Assembly (NCBI GenBank): GCA_966212235.1
Contig: CBIHPP010000018.1
Coordinates: 62,001 to 126,000, forward strand
Source: Niastella sp966212235
Lineage (GTDB): Bacteria; Bacteroidota; Bacteroidia; Chitinophagales; Chitinophagaceae
Direction of reading: 5' to 3'
DNA: 64,000 nt
The position numbers were made by a program, and so were the translations under genes. The first letter of the stretch is position 1. Every line of letters begins with the position of its first letter. Below the pieces are notes generated by a model. That model worked only from the letters and a program-made list of their open reading frames with translations. It searched no databases and was not told the DNA's origin. Shown piece after piece: positions 56,490-63,492 of the stretch.

Positions 56490-57956
56490 ATGACGCCCTC
56501 AAAGAAATTCCTTACCAAACTGGGTTTGAAAGACCCGGAGCCTTTACACGACAATAACGCTGATACGTATAACAGTCGCCGTTCTTTTTTGAAACGATCC
56601 GCCCTGGGCGGTATTGCTTTGGGCGGCATCAGTGCATTGTGGCCGGTAGAAGATATTATTGCACAGGCCACACAGAAGGTTAGCCGCTTATCCAATCCAT
56701 CGGACCTGCGGATCACCGATATGCGGTATTGTATTATACAGAATGTGGGCCGAACGCCTATCATTCGTATTGATACCAACCAGGGTATTTACGGGTTGGG
56801 CGAAGTGCGCGACGGCGCCGATGAACGATATGCCCTGATGCTGAAAAGTCGCATCCTCAACCAGAATCCCTGCAACGTGGAAATGTTATTCAAGACCCTT
56901 CGGCAGTTTGGCGGTCATGCCCGGCAGGGCGGTGGCGTGAGCGGGGTGGAAATGGCTTTGTGGGACCTTTGCGGCAAAGCCTACAATGTACCTGTATGGC
57001 AGTTACTGGGTGGCCGGTACCGTGATAAAGTAAGGATCTATGCCGATACGCCCGAAGCGCGTACAATGGATGAATTCAAAGCAAAGATCAAACACCGCCT
57101 CGAAGATCAGGGGATGACCTGGTTGAAGCTGGACATTTCCATTGGCGTAGTAAAAGATAAAGAAGGCACCCTGGTGAACAGCAAATTCTGGGGCAGCAAC
57201 CTGGCCCAATGGCGCGGCGGTTATATGGATTATGCGAATACCAAACATCCATTCACCGCTATTCAGATCACTGAAAAAGGATTGGATGGCATGGCGCAGA
57301 TCGTGAACGATGTGCGATCTGTGGTAGGTTATGAGATCCCTATTTCAAGTGATCATTATGGTCATTTCGATTTGAACAACGCGATTCGCTTTGGTAGGAA
57401 AGTGGAACCTTATCGCCTGGCCTGGCTCGAAGACATGGTACCCTGGGAATACACGGACCAATTCAAAAAAATGGCCGACGCCCTGGAAACACCGGTGTTG
57501 ACCGGCGAAGATATTTACCTGCTCAACGGGTTCAAACCATTGATAGATGCAGGCGCCGTGGATATCGTGCATCCCGATCTGGCTACGGCCGGCGGTATTC
57601 TGGAAACAAAACGCATCGGCGATTATGCGGAAGAAAAAGGCGTGGCCATGGCCATGCATTTTGCCGGCAGTCCGGTTTCGTTTATGGCCAATGTGCATTG
57701 CGCCGCCGCCACACAGAATTTCCTGGCGCTGGAACATCACTCGCTCGACAGTGACTGGTGGGAAAGCCTGGTGAAAACAACGGATGGCAAAAAGCTGTTC
57801 GAAAAAGGGTATGCGAATGTACCCACCACACCCGGCCTGGGCATTGAACTGGTGGAAGAAGAGATCAAAAAACATTTGATACCGACCAATAAAACTTATT
57901 TCGCGCCGACTCCTGAGTGGAATGATGTTCGTTCGCATGACAGGTTGTGGAGCTGA
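56490..57956 (+). CDS. Tat-exported enolase-superfamily dehydratase 1
   Basis: 488 aa. Twin-arginine signal NSRRSFLK (R30, R31) followed by a weakly hydrophobic ALGGIALGGISALW, so folded, metal-loaded enzyme would be exported by Tat. Mandelate racemase/sugar-acid dehydratase fold. Catalytic set: K213 in KLDIS, metal ligands D288 (SDHYGHFD), E314 (WLEDMVP) and E340 (TGEDIY), general base H390 (MHFAGSP). Expected reaction is dehydration of a sugar acid to a 2-keto-3-deoxy acid, or epimerisation. The stop codon TGA is the first three bases of a heptamer array. Confidence 0.85.
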   Translation: MTPSKKFLTKLGLKDPEPLHDNNADTYNSRRSFLKRSALGGIALGGISALWPVEDIIAQATQKVSRLSNPSDLRITDMRYCIIQNVGRTPIIRIDTNQGIYGLGEVRDGADERYALMLKSRILNQNPCNVEMLFKTLRQFGGHARQGGGVSGVEMALWDLCGKAYNVPVWQLLGGRYRDKVRIYADTPEARTMDEFKAKIKHRLEDQGMTWLKLDISIGVVKDKEGTLVNSKFWGSNLAQWRGGYMDYANTKHPFTAIQITEKGLDGMAQIVNDVRSVVGYEIPISSDHYGHFDLNNAIRFGRKVEPYRLAWLEDMVPWEYTDQFKKMADALETPVLTGEDIYLLNGFKPLIDAGAVDIVHPDLATAGGILETKRIGDYAEEKGVAMAMHFAGSPVSFMANVHCAAATQNFLALEHHSLDSDWWESLVKTTDGKKLFEKGYANVPTTPGLGIELVEEEIKKHLIPTNKTYFAPTPEWNDVRSHDRLWS

Positions 57957-57988
57957 GGCGGCAAACGTGAGACGGCAGACGTGAAACG
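57954..57988 (+). repeat. Heptamer array (TGARACG family) overlapping the enolase stop codon
   Basis: Five 7-bp units in phase: TGAGGCG, GCAAACG, TGAGACG, GCAGACG, TGAAACG, with further ACG-spaced sequence to about 58006. The stop codon of the preceding gene is part of unit 1. The inverted form CGTTTCA occurs twice in tandem at 59208-59221, on the other side of the transporter gene. Confidence 0.8.
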
Positions 57989-58060
57989 CAAAAAACGCGA
58001 AAGACGAAAAACCAAAATGCCAATACGAAAACAGCATACTACAACCAAATGTATTAGAAT

Positions 58061-59143
58061 ATGAAACGATTGACTGTGTTTTATCTCGTGCCGGCTGTTT
58101 TGTTGATCGTGTATCTTATCATGGCTATGCAGCAACATGCCTGGGGCGGTTGGGTATTGCTGTTGTTCTTTCTAAGTCTTGCCCTGGCATTCAGACAGCA
58201 CACCATGCTGAAAGGACTTTCCTTTACGTTGGTGATACTGGCTGTGGTAAGTCTGGCCATGTATTATCCGCAGTATTTCAAAACCGTTGGCAGCTTTAAG
58301 CTATCGGCTTTGATCATTCCGCTGTTGCAGCTCATTATGTTTGGCATGGGCACGGAATTAAGCCTGAAAGATTTTGCCAATGTGATCCGCATGCCCAAAG
58401 GTATTATCGTTGGGGTAACCTGTCATTATATCATCATGCCGCTGGTCGGTTTCTCGCTGGCAAACCTGTTCAATTTTCCCAATGAAATTGCCGCCGGTAT
58501 CATCCTGGTAGGGTGTTGTCCGAGTGGACTGGCCTCCAACGTCATGTGTTACCTGGCGAAAGCCAACCTGGCATTGTCGGTATCGGTCACTACCATTTCA
58601 ACCATACTGGCGCCCATTTTAACGCCCCTGTTGATGCGTTTGCTGGGCGGCAGTTTTGTTGAGATTAAATTCTGGGCCATGGTATGGGATATTACCAAGA
58701 TCGTGATCATACCGGTGACGGCAGGGCTTGCTTTTCATTATCTCATTCACGGAAAATTCCGGTGGCTCGATAAAGCCATGCCGCTGGTATCCATGGCCGG
58801 TATTGCTTTGATCCTTGTTGTTATCACTGCTGCCGGAAGGGATAACCTGTTAAAGGTGGGCGGGCTGTTACTGGTGGCAACCATACTTCATAACGTGCTG
58901 GGTTATTTTCTCGGTTACTGGTCGGCGCGGCTGCTGCGTTTTCACGAACGCGATTGCCGCACGATCGCCCTGGAAGTGGGCATGCAAAATGCCGGGCTGG
59001 CCTCAGGATTGGCATTGGCTATGGGTAAGCTGGCTACGGCCGGACTGGCGCCTGCCATCTTTGGCCCGGTTATGAATATCAGCGGTTCATCACTGGCGAG
59101 TTGGTGGCACAATCATCCGCCGGATGATAAGTTGACAAGTTGA
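58061..59143 (+). CDS. BASS-family (bile acid:Na+ symporter type) transporter
   Basis: 360 aa with about ten membrane helices. Family motifs: MFGMGTELSLKDFANV, the core helix with VGCCPSGLASNVMCYLAKAN, and EVGMQNAGLASGLALAM (the second discontinuous helix region). BASS proteins carry organic anions, including bile acids, pyruvate and other 2-keto acids, usually with sodium. Placed exactly between two exported RraA/enolase pairs, it probably takes up their keto-acid product. The C-terminus DKLTS and the stop codon are encoded by a GTTGACAA-type array. Confidence 0.88.
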   Translation: MKRLTVFYLVPAVLLIVYLIMAMQQHAWGGWVLLLFFLSLALAFRQHTMLKGLSFTLVILAVVSLAMYYPQYFKTVGSFKLSALIIPLLQLIMFGMGTELSLKDFANVIRMPKGIIVGVTCHYIIMPLVGFSLANLFNFPNEIAAGIILVGCCPSGLASNVMCYLAKANLALSVSVTTISTILAPILTPLLMRLLGGSFVEIKFWAMVWDITKIVIIPVTAGLAFHYLIHGKFRWLDKAMPLVSMAGIALILVVITAAGRDNLLKVGGLLLVATILHNVLGYFLGYWSARLLRFHERDCRTIALEVGMQNAGLASGLALAMGKLATAGLAPAIFGPVMNISGSSLASWWHNHPPDDKLTS

Positions 59144-59166
59144 TAGGGTTGACAAGTTGATAAAGG
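59131..59166 (+). repeat. GTTGAYA array overlapping the transporter stop codon
   Basis: Units GTTGACAA, GTTGATAGG, GTTGACAA and GTTGATAAAGG. The TGA stop at 59141-59143 lies in unit 2. The same family, as 9-bp units ending in the same AAAGG unit, is at 63350-63405. Confidence 0.8.
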
Positions 59167-59205
59167 CAAACAGAAAGGTTGTAGGGGTAGATAGTAAAAG
59201 GCTTT

Positions 59206-59222
59206 GCCGTTTCACGTTTCAC
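59206..59222 (-). repeat. Inverted short copy of the TGAAACG heptamer
   Basis: Two tandem CGTTTCA units preceded by GC (59206-59222), the reverse complement of units in the array at 57954-57988. The two copies therefore flank the BASS transporter gene as inverted repeats. Confidence 0.6.
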
Positions 59223-59245
59223 CATTAACGAAAACAAGCTTCCAT

Positions 59246-60184
59246 ATGAAAAAAAATCTTACAATCCTATTACTCATCCTGCTGTGTGCAACCATTCATG
59301 CCCAGCAAACCACCCGCGAGCAGCTCCTCGCGTTAACACCTGAATGGACTGGCGAACGCTTTGCCGATGGAAGGCCAAAGGTATCTGACAGTCTGCTCGA
59401 CCGGATGAAACTGGTAACCCTGGAAGAAGCCTGGGCGGTACTACGGAACGAAAATTACAAACACCAGTACGATGGAGAATGGAAAACCATCAATCCGGAT
59501 AGTGTGCTGGTAGGCCGTGCCGTTACTGCCATCTTTATGCCCGGCCGGCCTGATATCCATCGCGTCATTGACAAGTTTGGTGTACGCGATAAAAGAGTGA
59601 AATCGCAAAACTCCTGGCCCATTGATCTGCTGGTGAAGCGCGATGTATATGTGGTGGACCAGTTCGATGCGTATGAAGATGGCCCTACCATCGGAGATAA
59701 CCTCGGTAATTCCATTTATGCAAAAACCGGAAATGGCATTGTATACGATGGCGCCGTTCGCGATGTAAAAGGATTAAAAGAGATCGGATCTTTTACGTCA
59801 TTCTTTCGCAGCTATCATCCTTCGCACCACCTGAACAATCCAGCCGGCGATTTGAATACAACGCTTGTTGGTATCAATCAGCCTACGCGTATTGGCAAGG
59901 CAACTGTTATGCCTGGTGATATTGTACTGGGGCGGGATGGCGGCGTGATCTTTATTCCACCGCACCTGGCAGAAAAAGTTGTGAAGACGTCGGAGATTGT
60001 GCGCTTGCGGGATCTGTTCGGTCATCAGCGTTTGCGGGAAGGAAAATATACCCCTGGTCAAATCGACTCCCGCTGGAGCGAGGATATAGAAAAGGATTTT
60101 TCCAAATGGCTCAATGAGCATATGGACAAACTGCCTGTACCTAAAAGTCAGATACAGGAATTTTTGAAAGGAAGAACGTGGTAA
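59246..60184 (+). CDS. Exported RraA-family protein 2 (aldolase-like)
   Basis: 312 aa from the ATG at 59246 (signal peptide KKNLTILLLILLCATIHAQ); the upstream in-frame TTG at 59204 lies in a repeat. Clear paralogue of the protein at 55452: shared ALTPEWTGERFADGRP, PTIGDNLGNSIYAKTGNGIV, AVRDVKG with the R-D pair, and FGHQRLREGKYTPGQID. Main difference is a longer loop SYHPSHHLNNPAGDLNTTLV near residue 190-210. Likely same reaction type on a different stereoisomer. Paired with the Tat-exported enolase-superfamily gene that follows. Confidence 0.82.
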   Translation: MKKNLTILLLILLCATIHAQQTTREQLLALTPEWTGERFADGRPKVSDSLLDRMKLVTLEEAWAVLRNENYKHQYDGEWKTINPDSVLVGRAVTAIFMPGRPDIHRVIDKFGVRDKRVKSQNSWPIDLLVKRDVYVVDQFDAYEDGPTIGDNLGNSIYAKTGNGIVYDGAVRDVKGLKEIGSFTSFFRSYHPSHHLNNPAGDLNTTLVGINQPTRIGKATVMPGDIVLGRDGGVIFIPPHLAEKVVKTSEIVRLRDLFGHQRLREGKYTPGQIDSRWSEDIEKDFSKWLNEHMDKLPVPKSQIQEFLKGRTW

Positions 60185-60189
60185 AACAG

Positions 60190-60306
60190 CTCTAAGCTTC
60201 AAGCTATAAGCTGTAAGCGAATACAAAACGAAAAGAATGCAACTGTTAGCCTGTACTGTTTTCTGTATTTGCTTATGGCTTGCAGCTTACGGCTTACAGC
60301 TTGAAT
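60190..60306. repeat. Inverted pair of CTGTAAG heptamer arrays
   Basis: Left arm 60190-60217: units CTCTAAG, CTTCAAG, CTATAAG, CTGTAAG, then CGAATACA. Right arm 60272-60306: CTTATGG, CTTGCAG, CTTACGG, CTTACAG, CTTGAAT, preceded by TGTATTTG. The arms are reverse complements in kind, about 45 bp apart, filling the gap before the second enolase-type gene. The left arm begins 6 bp after the RraA-type stop codon. Confidence 0.8.
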
Positions 60307-60333
60307 TTCGGTAAGCTTAAAAAATATAATGAA

Positions 60334-61614
60334 ATGACAAACTCTAATTCTCGCAGATCATTTATATCCAAAGCAGCCATAGCCGCCGCCATGGCGCCAT
60401 TGGCCTCCTTATCAACTTTCGGGCAGGGATATCAACAGGCAGTAGATCGAACGCCAAAAGCGTCGCCACCAACCAATTTGAAGATCACCGAGGTGAAATG
60501 CGGTTATATCCGCGGCAGCCTGTTTGTAAAGATATATACCAACCAGGATATCTGGGGATGCGGCGAAGGCGTGGATGCGGTTCCCGGTACCTATCATCTT
60601 GTAAAGAATTTCGGACAACGCATAATAGGAAAAAGCCCGTTGAATGTGCATCGCCTGTTTGAAGACATCCGCAAATCGGGATTTTTCCAGGGGGCGCAGT
60701 CGGGCATGTATGTAGCTGTATTATCTGCCATAGAAACGGCGTTGTGGGACCTGGCGGGTAAAGCTTTGCAGTTGCCGGTTTATCAATTGCTGGGCGGTAA
60801 ATTCCGCGATAAGGTACGGGTGTATTGCGATACTGCTTTGTACCAAACGAATCTACCCACGCCGGCTGCTTTTGCCGAAGCGGCCACGAATGCCAAAAAG
60901 ATGGGCTTCAACGCCATCAAGTTCGATCTGGACCAGGCGAACGATCCTAATAAATACGACCGGTATAACTGGACGGCCAGTCCCGCCGAATTGCAACGCA
61001 TGTACGATCAACTGAAAGCAGCGCGGGAAGCGGTAGGGCCCACGATCGATATCTGTGCCGATATGCATGGGCGATATGATGCGGTGACGGCACAGGCCAT
61101 TGCCAAAAGGTTGGAGCCATTAAACCTGATGTGGCTGGAAGAGCCGATACCGGCAGAGAATGTAGAGGCGTATAAACTGATCACCGAATCGACCAGTACA
61201 CCTATCTGTGCCGGTGAGAACCATTACCTGGCCTATGGGTTCAGAAGAATGCTGGAGATAGGCGCCGTGGATATTGTAATGCCTGATCTGCAGAAATGCG
61301 GCGGGCTGGGTGAGGGGCAGCGCATAGCCAATCTCTCCAATTTATACTATGTGCCTTTTGCACCCCATATGGTGGCTTCCTTTTTGGGCGCTATGGCATC
61401 GGCACATGTGTGCGCATCGGTGCCCAATTTCATGATCCTGGAATGGCAGTCTTACTTTCATACACAACCTATGTTCAAGGAAATTGTTACCTATGATGGC
61501 GAATGGGTAAAAGACAGTTTTATTACGGTGTCGGAGAAACCGGGCATTGGCGTGGAGATCAATGAAGCCGGGATGAAAAAATATGCGATACCGGGCGTGC
61601 CTTTTTTTGAGTAA
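60334..61614 (+). CDS. Tat-exported enolase-superfamily dehydratase 2
   Basis: 426 aa from the ATG at 60334. A TTG at 60280 is in frame but lies in the repeat array. Twin-arginine signal NSRRSFISK (R7, R8) and AAIAAAMAPLASLSTFG. Catalytic set: K196 in IKFDLD, ligands D243 (ADMHGRYD), E269 (WLEEPIP) and E295 (AGENHY), base H345 (FAPHMV). Closest in style to galactonate/gluconate-type dehydratases. Differs from enolase 1 in its metal-ligand and base motifs, so the two probably act on different sugar acids. Last gene of the plus-strand cluster; a terminator follows. Confidence 0.86.
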   Translation: MTNSNSRRSFISKAAIAAAMAPLASLSTFGQGYQQAVDRTPKASPPTNLKITEVKCGYIRGSLFVKIYTNQDIWGCGEGVDAVPGTYHLVKNFGQRIIGKSPLNVHRLFEDIRKSGFFQGAQSGMYVAVLSAIETALWDLAGKALQLPVYQLLGGKFRDKVRVYCDTALYQTNLPTPAAFAEAATNAKKMGFNAIKFDLDQANDPNKYDRYNWTASPAELQRMYDQLKAAREAVGPTIDICADMHGRYDAVTAQAIAKRLEPLNLMWLEEPIPAENVEAYKLITESTSTPICAGENHYLAYGFRRMLEIGAVDIVMPDLQKCGGLGEGQRIANLSNLYYVPFAPHMVASFLGAMASAHVCASVPNFMILEWQSYFHTQPMFKEIVTYDGEWVKDSFITVSEKPGIGVEINEAGMKKYAIPGVPFFE

Positions 61615-61648
61615 AGATCATATTGCGCTTTTTCATATGGCATAATGT

Positions 61649-61683
61649 AAGCTATCTGGAATCTTATTTTCAGGTAGCTTTTT
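61649..61683 (+). terminator. Rho-independent terminator of the sugar-acid cluster
   Basis: Thirteen-bp stem with two G-T pairs (arms 61649-61661 and 61668-61680, 6-nt loop) running into TTTTT at 61679-61683, 35 bp after the stop codon. Confidence 0.85.
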
Positions 61684-61727
61684 CGTGTAATGCAATTGCG
61701 TGCGGCGTGAAGCGTGCCGCTGTATTT

Positions 61728-61767
61728 AATTATCATTTTAGCTAATTATCGAATTAGCAAATTATCA
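61728..61767. repeat. AATTATC octamer array
   Basis: Five 8-bp units in strict phase starting at 61728, 61736, 61744, 61752 and 61760 (AATTATCN, with TTTTAGCT and AATTAGCA variants). It lies in the gap 61615-61874 between the terminator and the GH5 gene; the rest of that gap shows nothing recognisable. Confidence 0.7.
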
Positions 61768-61874
61768 CTTTGATTTCACCCCCCTTCTTTTAAGATTTAC
61801 TCCCCCGTACCGGGCATCGTTGCATCGTTACTTTATAGCAGGTTCATTAAACCTTCATCAAAAAAACGATTGCA

Positions 61875-63341
61875 ATGAAAAAATTATTAACCTTTTTGGT
61901 CATTCTGTTGACAGTGGCCTGCTCAAAAAAAACGGACGTCAATGACGGAACGCAGGACCAGCCTCTACCAGACACATCTACGGTATCCCTGGACGCCACT
62001 TCCAATTTCAAGGGAGTGAACTGGGCCGACCCCGCCGATAATTTCAAAGATGGCCTGGTGGTTGTGAGCGGACTGGCCTCAACGGATAACTATGCTACTG
62101 TTCAATCAAAATCGGGTAACATTCTCACTGCTTTTCAAAATCGGGGCGCTAATACCGTCCGGCTCCCGGTCAATCCGAGCACTGTATCCCAGTCGTGGTG
62201 GAATGCCTATACAGGCGCTATCGATCTGGCGGTAAGCAGGAGTATGAACGTAATACTGGCTTATTGGGAAGCCAACAGTTCCAGGGATGGGTTGGTAGAT
62301 AATACAACGCAGTTCTACAGTATGTGGCAAACCATTGTAAATAAGTATGGCGCCAACAGCCGCGTATATTTTGAACCGATGAACGAACCGCATGGGTACA
62401 GTACGACCGATCTCAATAACCTGTATGCAACCTGGTTAACGAATTATCCCGGGGTGCCGCGGGGCCGCATCCTGCTCGACGGGCAGGGATACGCGCAAAA
62501 TGTGAACGTAGTAGGGGCCGACAGCCGTTTAAGCAGTTGCCTGCTGAGTTATCATAATTATACCTGGTTTGATAATAACAAAACAACAACCGGTGACTGG
62601 GTGGCGGCCATTCAATCCATCGCATATCCCGACAGGACCATCGTAACCGAATTCGGCATTCCAATGACAAATGGAAAGAATTACCTGGGAGCGCCGGGAA
62701 GCGACCGGGAGATCGCTTATTTCCAGGGAATGACCAGTGGAGTACTGGCTCGCTCCATGGGTTGTATCTACTGGCCCGGTTTGCGCGATGGCGATACCTA
62801 TAGTTTGCTTACACTGAGTGGTACTTCTTTAACAACCAATAATGCATCGGGCCTCACGCGGCTGCAATATGCCTGGGGCAATACAACGATCGCTTTTCCG
62901 TCAGGCAGTTTTAATAGTTCGGCCTGGTACAGCATCGTATGCAGGCAAAGCAATAAAGGGCTTGATGTAAACGGTTCTTCTACGGCCAATGGCGGTACTA
63001 TTGTACAATGGGATTACTGGGGTGGTAATAACCAGCAATGGAAGATCACCAACCTGGGGAATGGCTATTTCAGTATCATCAACCGCAACAGCAACAAAGC
63101 ATTGGATGTAAATGGCAGTTCTACTACAGCCGGCGCCGGTATCATCCAATGGGATTACGTGGGCGGTAATAACCAGCAATGGAAGATTACAGATATGGGA
63201 TTCGGGTATTATGAGATCATCAACCGCAACAGTGGCCAGTCGCTCGATATCAATGGCGGTTCCACTACCAATGGCGCTACAGCCATACAATGGCCTTACA
63301 ATGGCGGCCGCAACCAGCAATGGCAGATCGTTCAGTTGTAA
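61875..63341 (+). CDS. GH5 glycoside hydrolase lipoprotein with three ricin-type repeats
   Basis: 488 aa. Lipobox ILLTVAC followed by SKK, so surface or periplasmic lipoprotein. GH5-type TIM barrel at about 40-340: acid/base E171 in FEPMNEPHG and nucleophile E259 in VTEFGI, plus ANTVRLPVNP and IYWPGLRDGD. C-terminal ricin-type beta-trefoil at about 351-488 made of three repeats, each with LDVNG/LDING and a QxW motif (GNNQQWKI twice, RNQQWQI once). Substrate likely a beta-glycan; the exact GH5 subfamily is not readable. Separate from the sugar-acid cluster by a terminator. Confidence 0.87.
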   Translation: MKKLLTFLVILLTVACSKKTDVNDGTQDQPLPDTSTVSLDATSNFKGVNWADPADNFKDGLVVVSGLASTDNYATVQSKSGNILTAFQNRGANTVRLPVNPSTVSQSWWNAYTGAIDLAVSRSMNVILAYWEANSSRDGLVDNTTQFYSMWQTIVNKYGANSRVYFEPMNEPHGYSTTDLNNLYATWLTNYPGVPRGRILLDGQGYAQNVNVVGADSRLSSCLLSYHNYTWFDNNKTTTGDWVAAIQSIAYPDRTIVTEFGIPMTNGKNYLGAPGSDREIAYFQGMTSGVLARSMGCIYWPGLRDGDTYSLLTLSGTSLTTNNASGLTRLQYAWGNTTIAFPSGSFNSSAWYSIVCRQSNKGLDVNGSSTANGGTIVQWDYWGGNNQQWKITNLGNGYFSIINRNSNKALDVNGSSTTAGAGIIQWDYVGGNNQQWKITDMGFGYYEIINRNSGQSLDINGGSTTNGATAIQWPYNGGRNQQWQIVQL

Positions 63342-63349
63342 GGTGAGAA

Positions 63350-63480
63350 GTTGATAGGGTTGATAAGGTTGATAGAGTTGATAGGGTTGATAGAGTTGAT
63401 AAAGGCGAACAATTAAATAGGCAAATACGACTCGTTGAGGCCCCTTATCACCTCTATCAACTCCATCAACTTTTCAACTT
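63350..63480. repeat. Inverted pair of GTTGATARG nonamer arrays
   Basis: 63350-63405: five 9-bp units (GTTGATAGG, GTTGATAAG, GTTGATAGA and repeats) and a final GTTGATAAAGG. 63441-63480: the reverse-complement family (TATCAACTC, CATCAACTT and variants). The pair sits between the convergent GH5 and pectate lyase genes and could act as a bidirectional terminator or barrier. Same family as at 59131-59166. Confidence 0.8.
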
Positions 63481-63492
63481 GCTTCCTGCTTC

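Noticed and set aside
60280..60333. Longer N-terminus for the second enolase-superfamily protein from a TTG at 60280
   Set aside because: The extra residues are translated repeat, and the ATG at 60334 places the twin-arginine motif at residues 7-8 as expected of a Tat signal.
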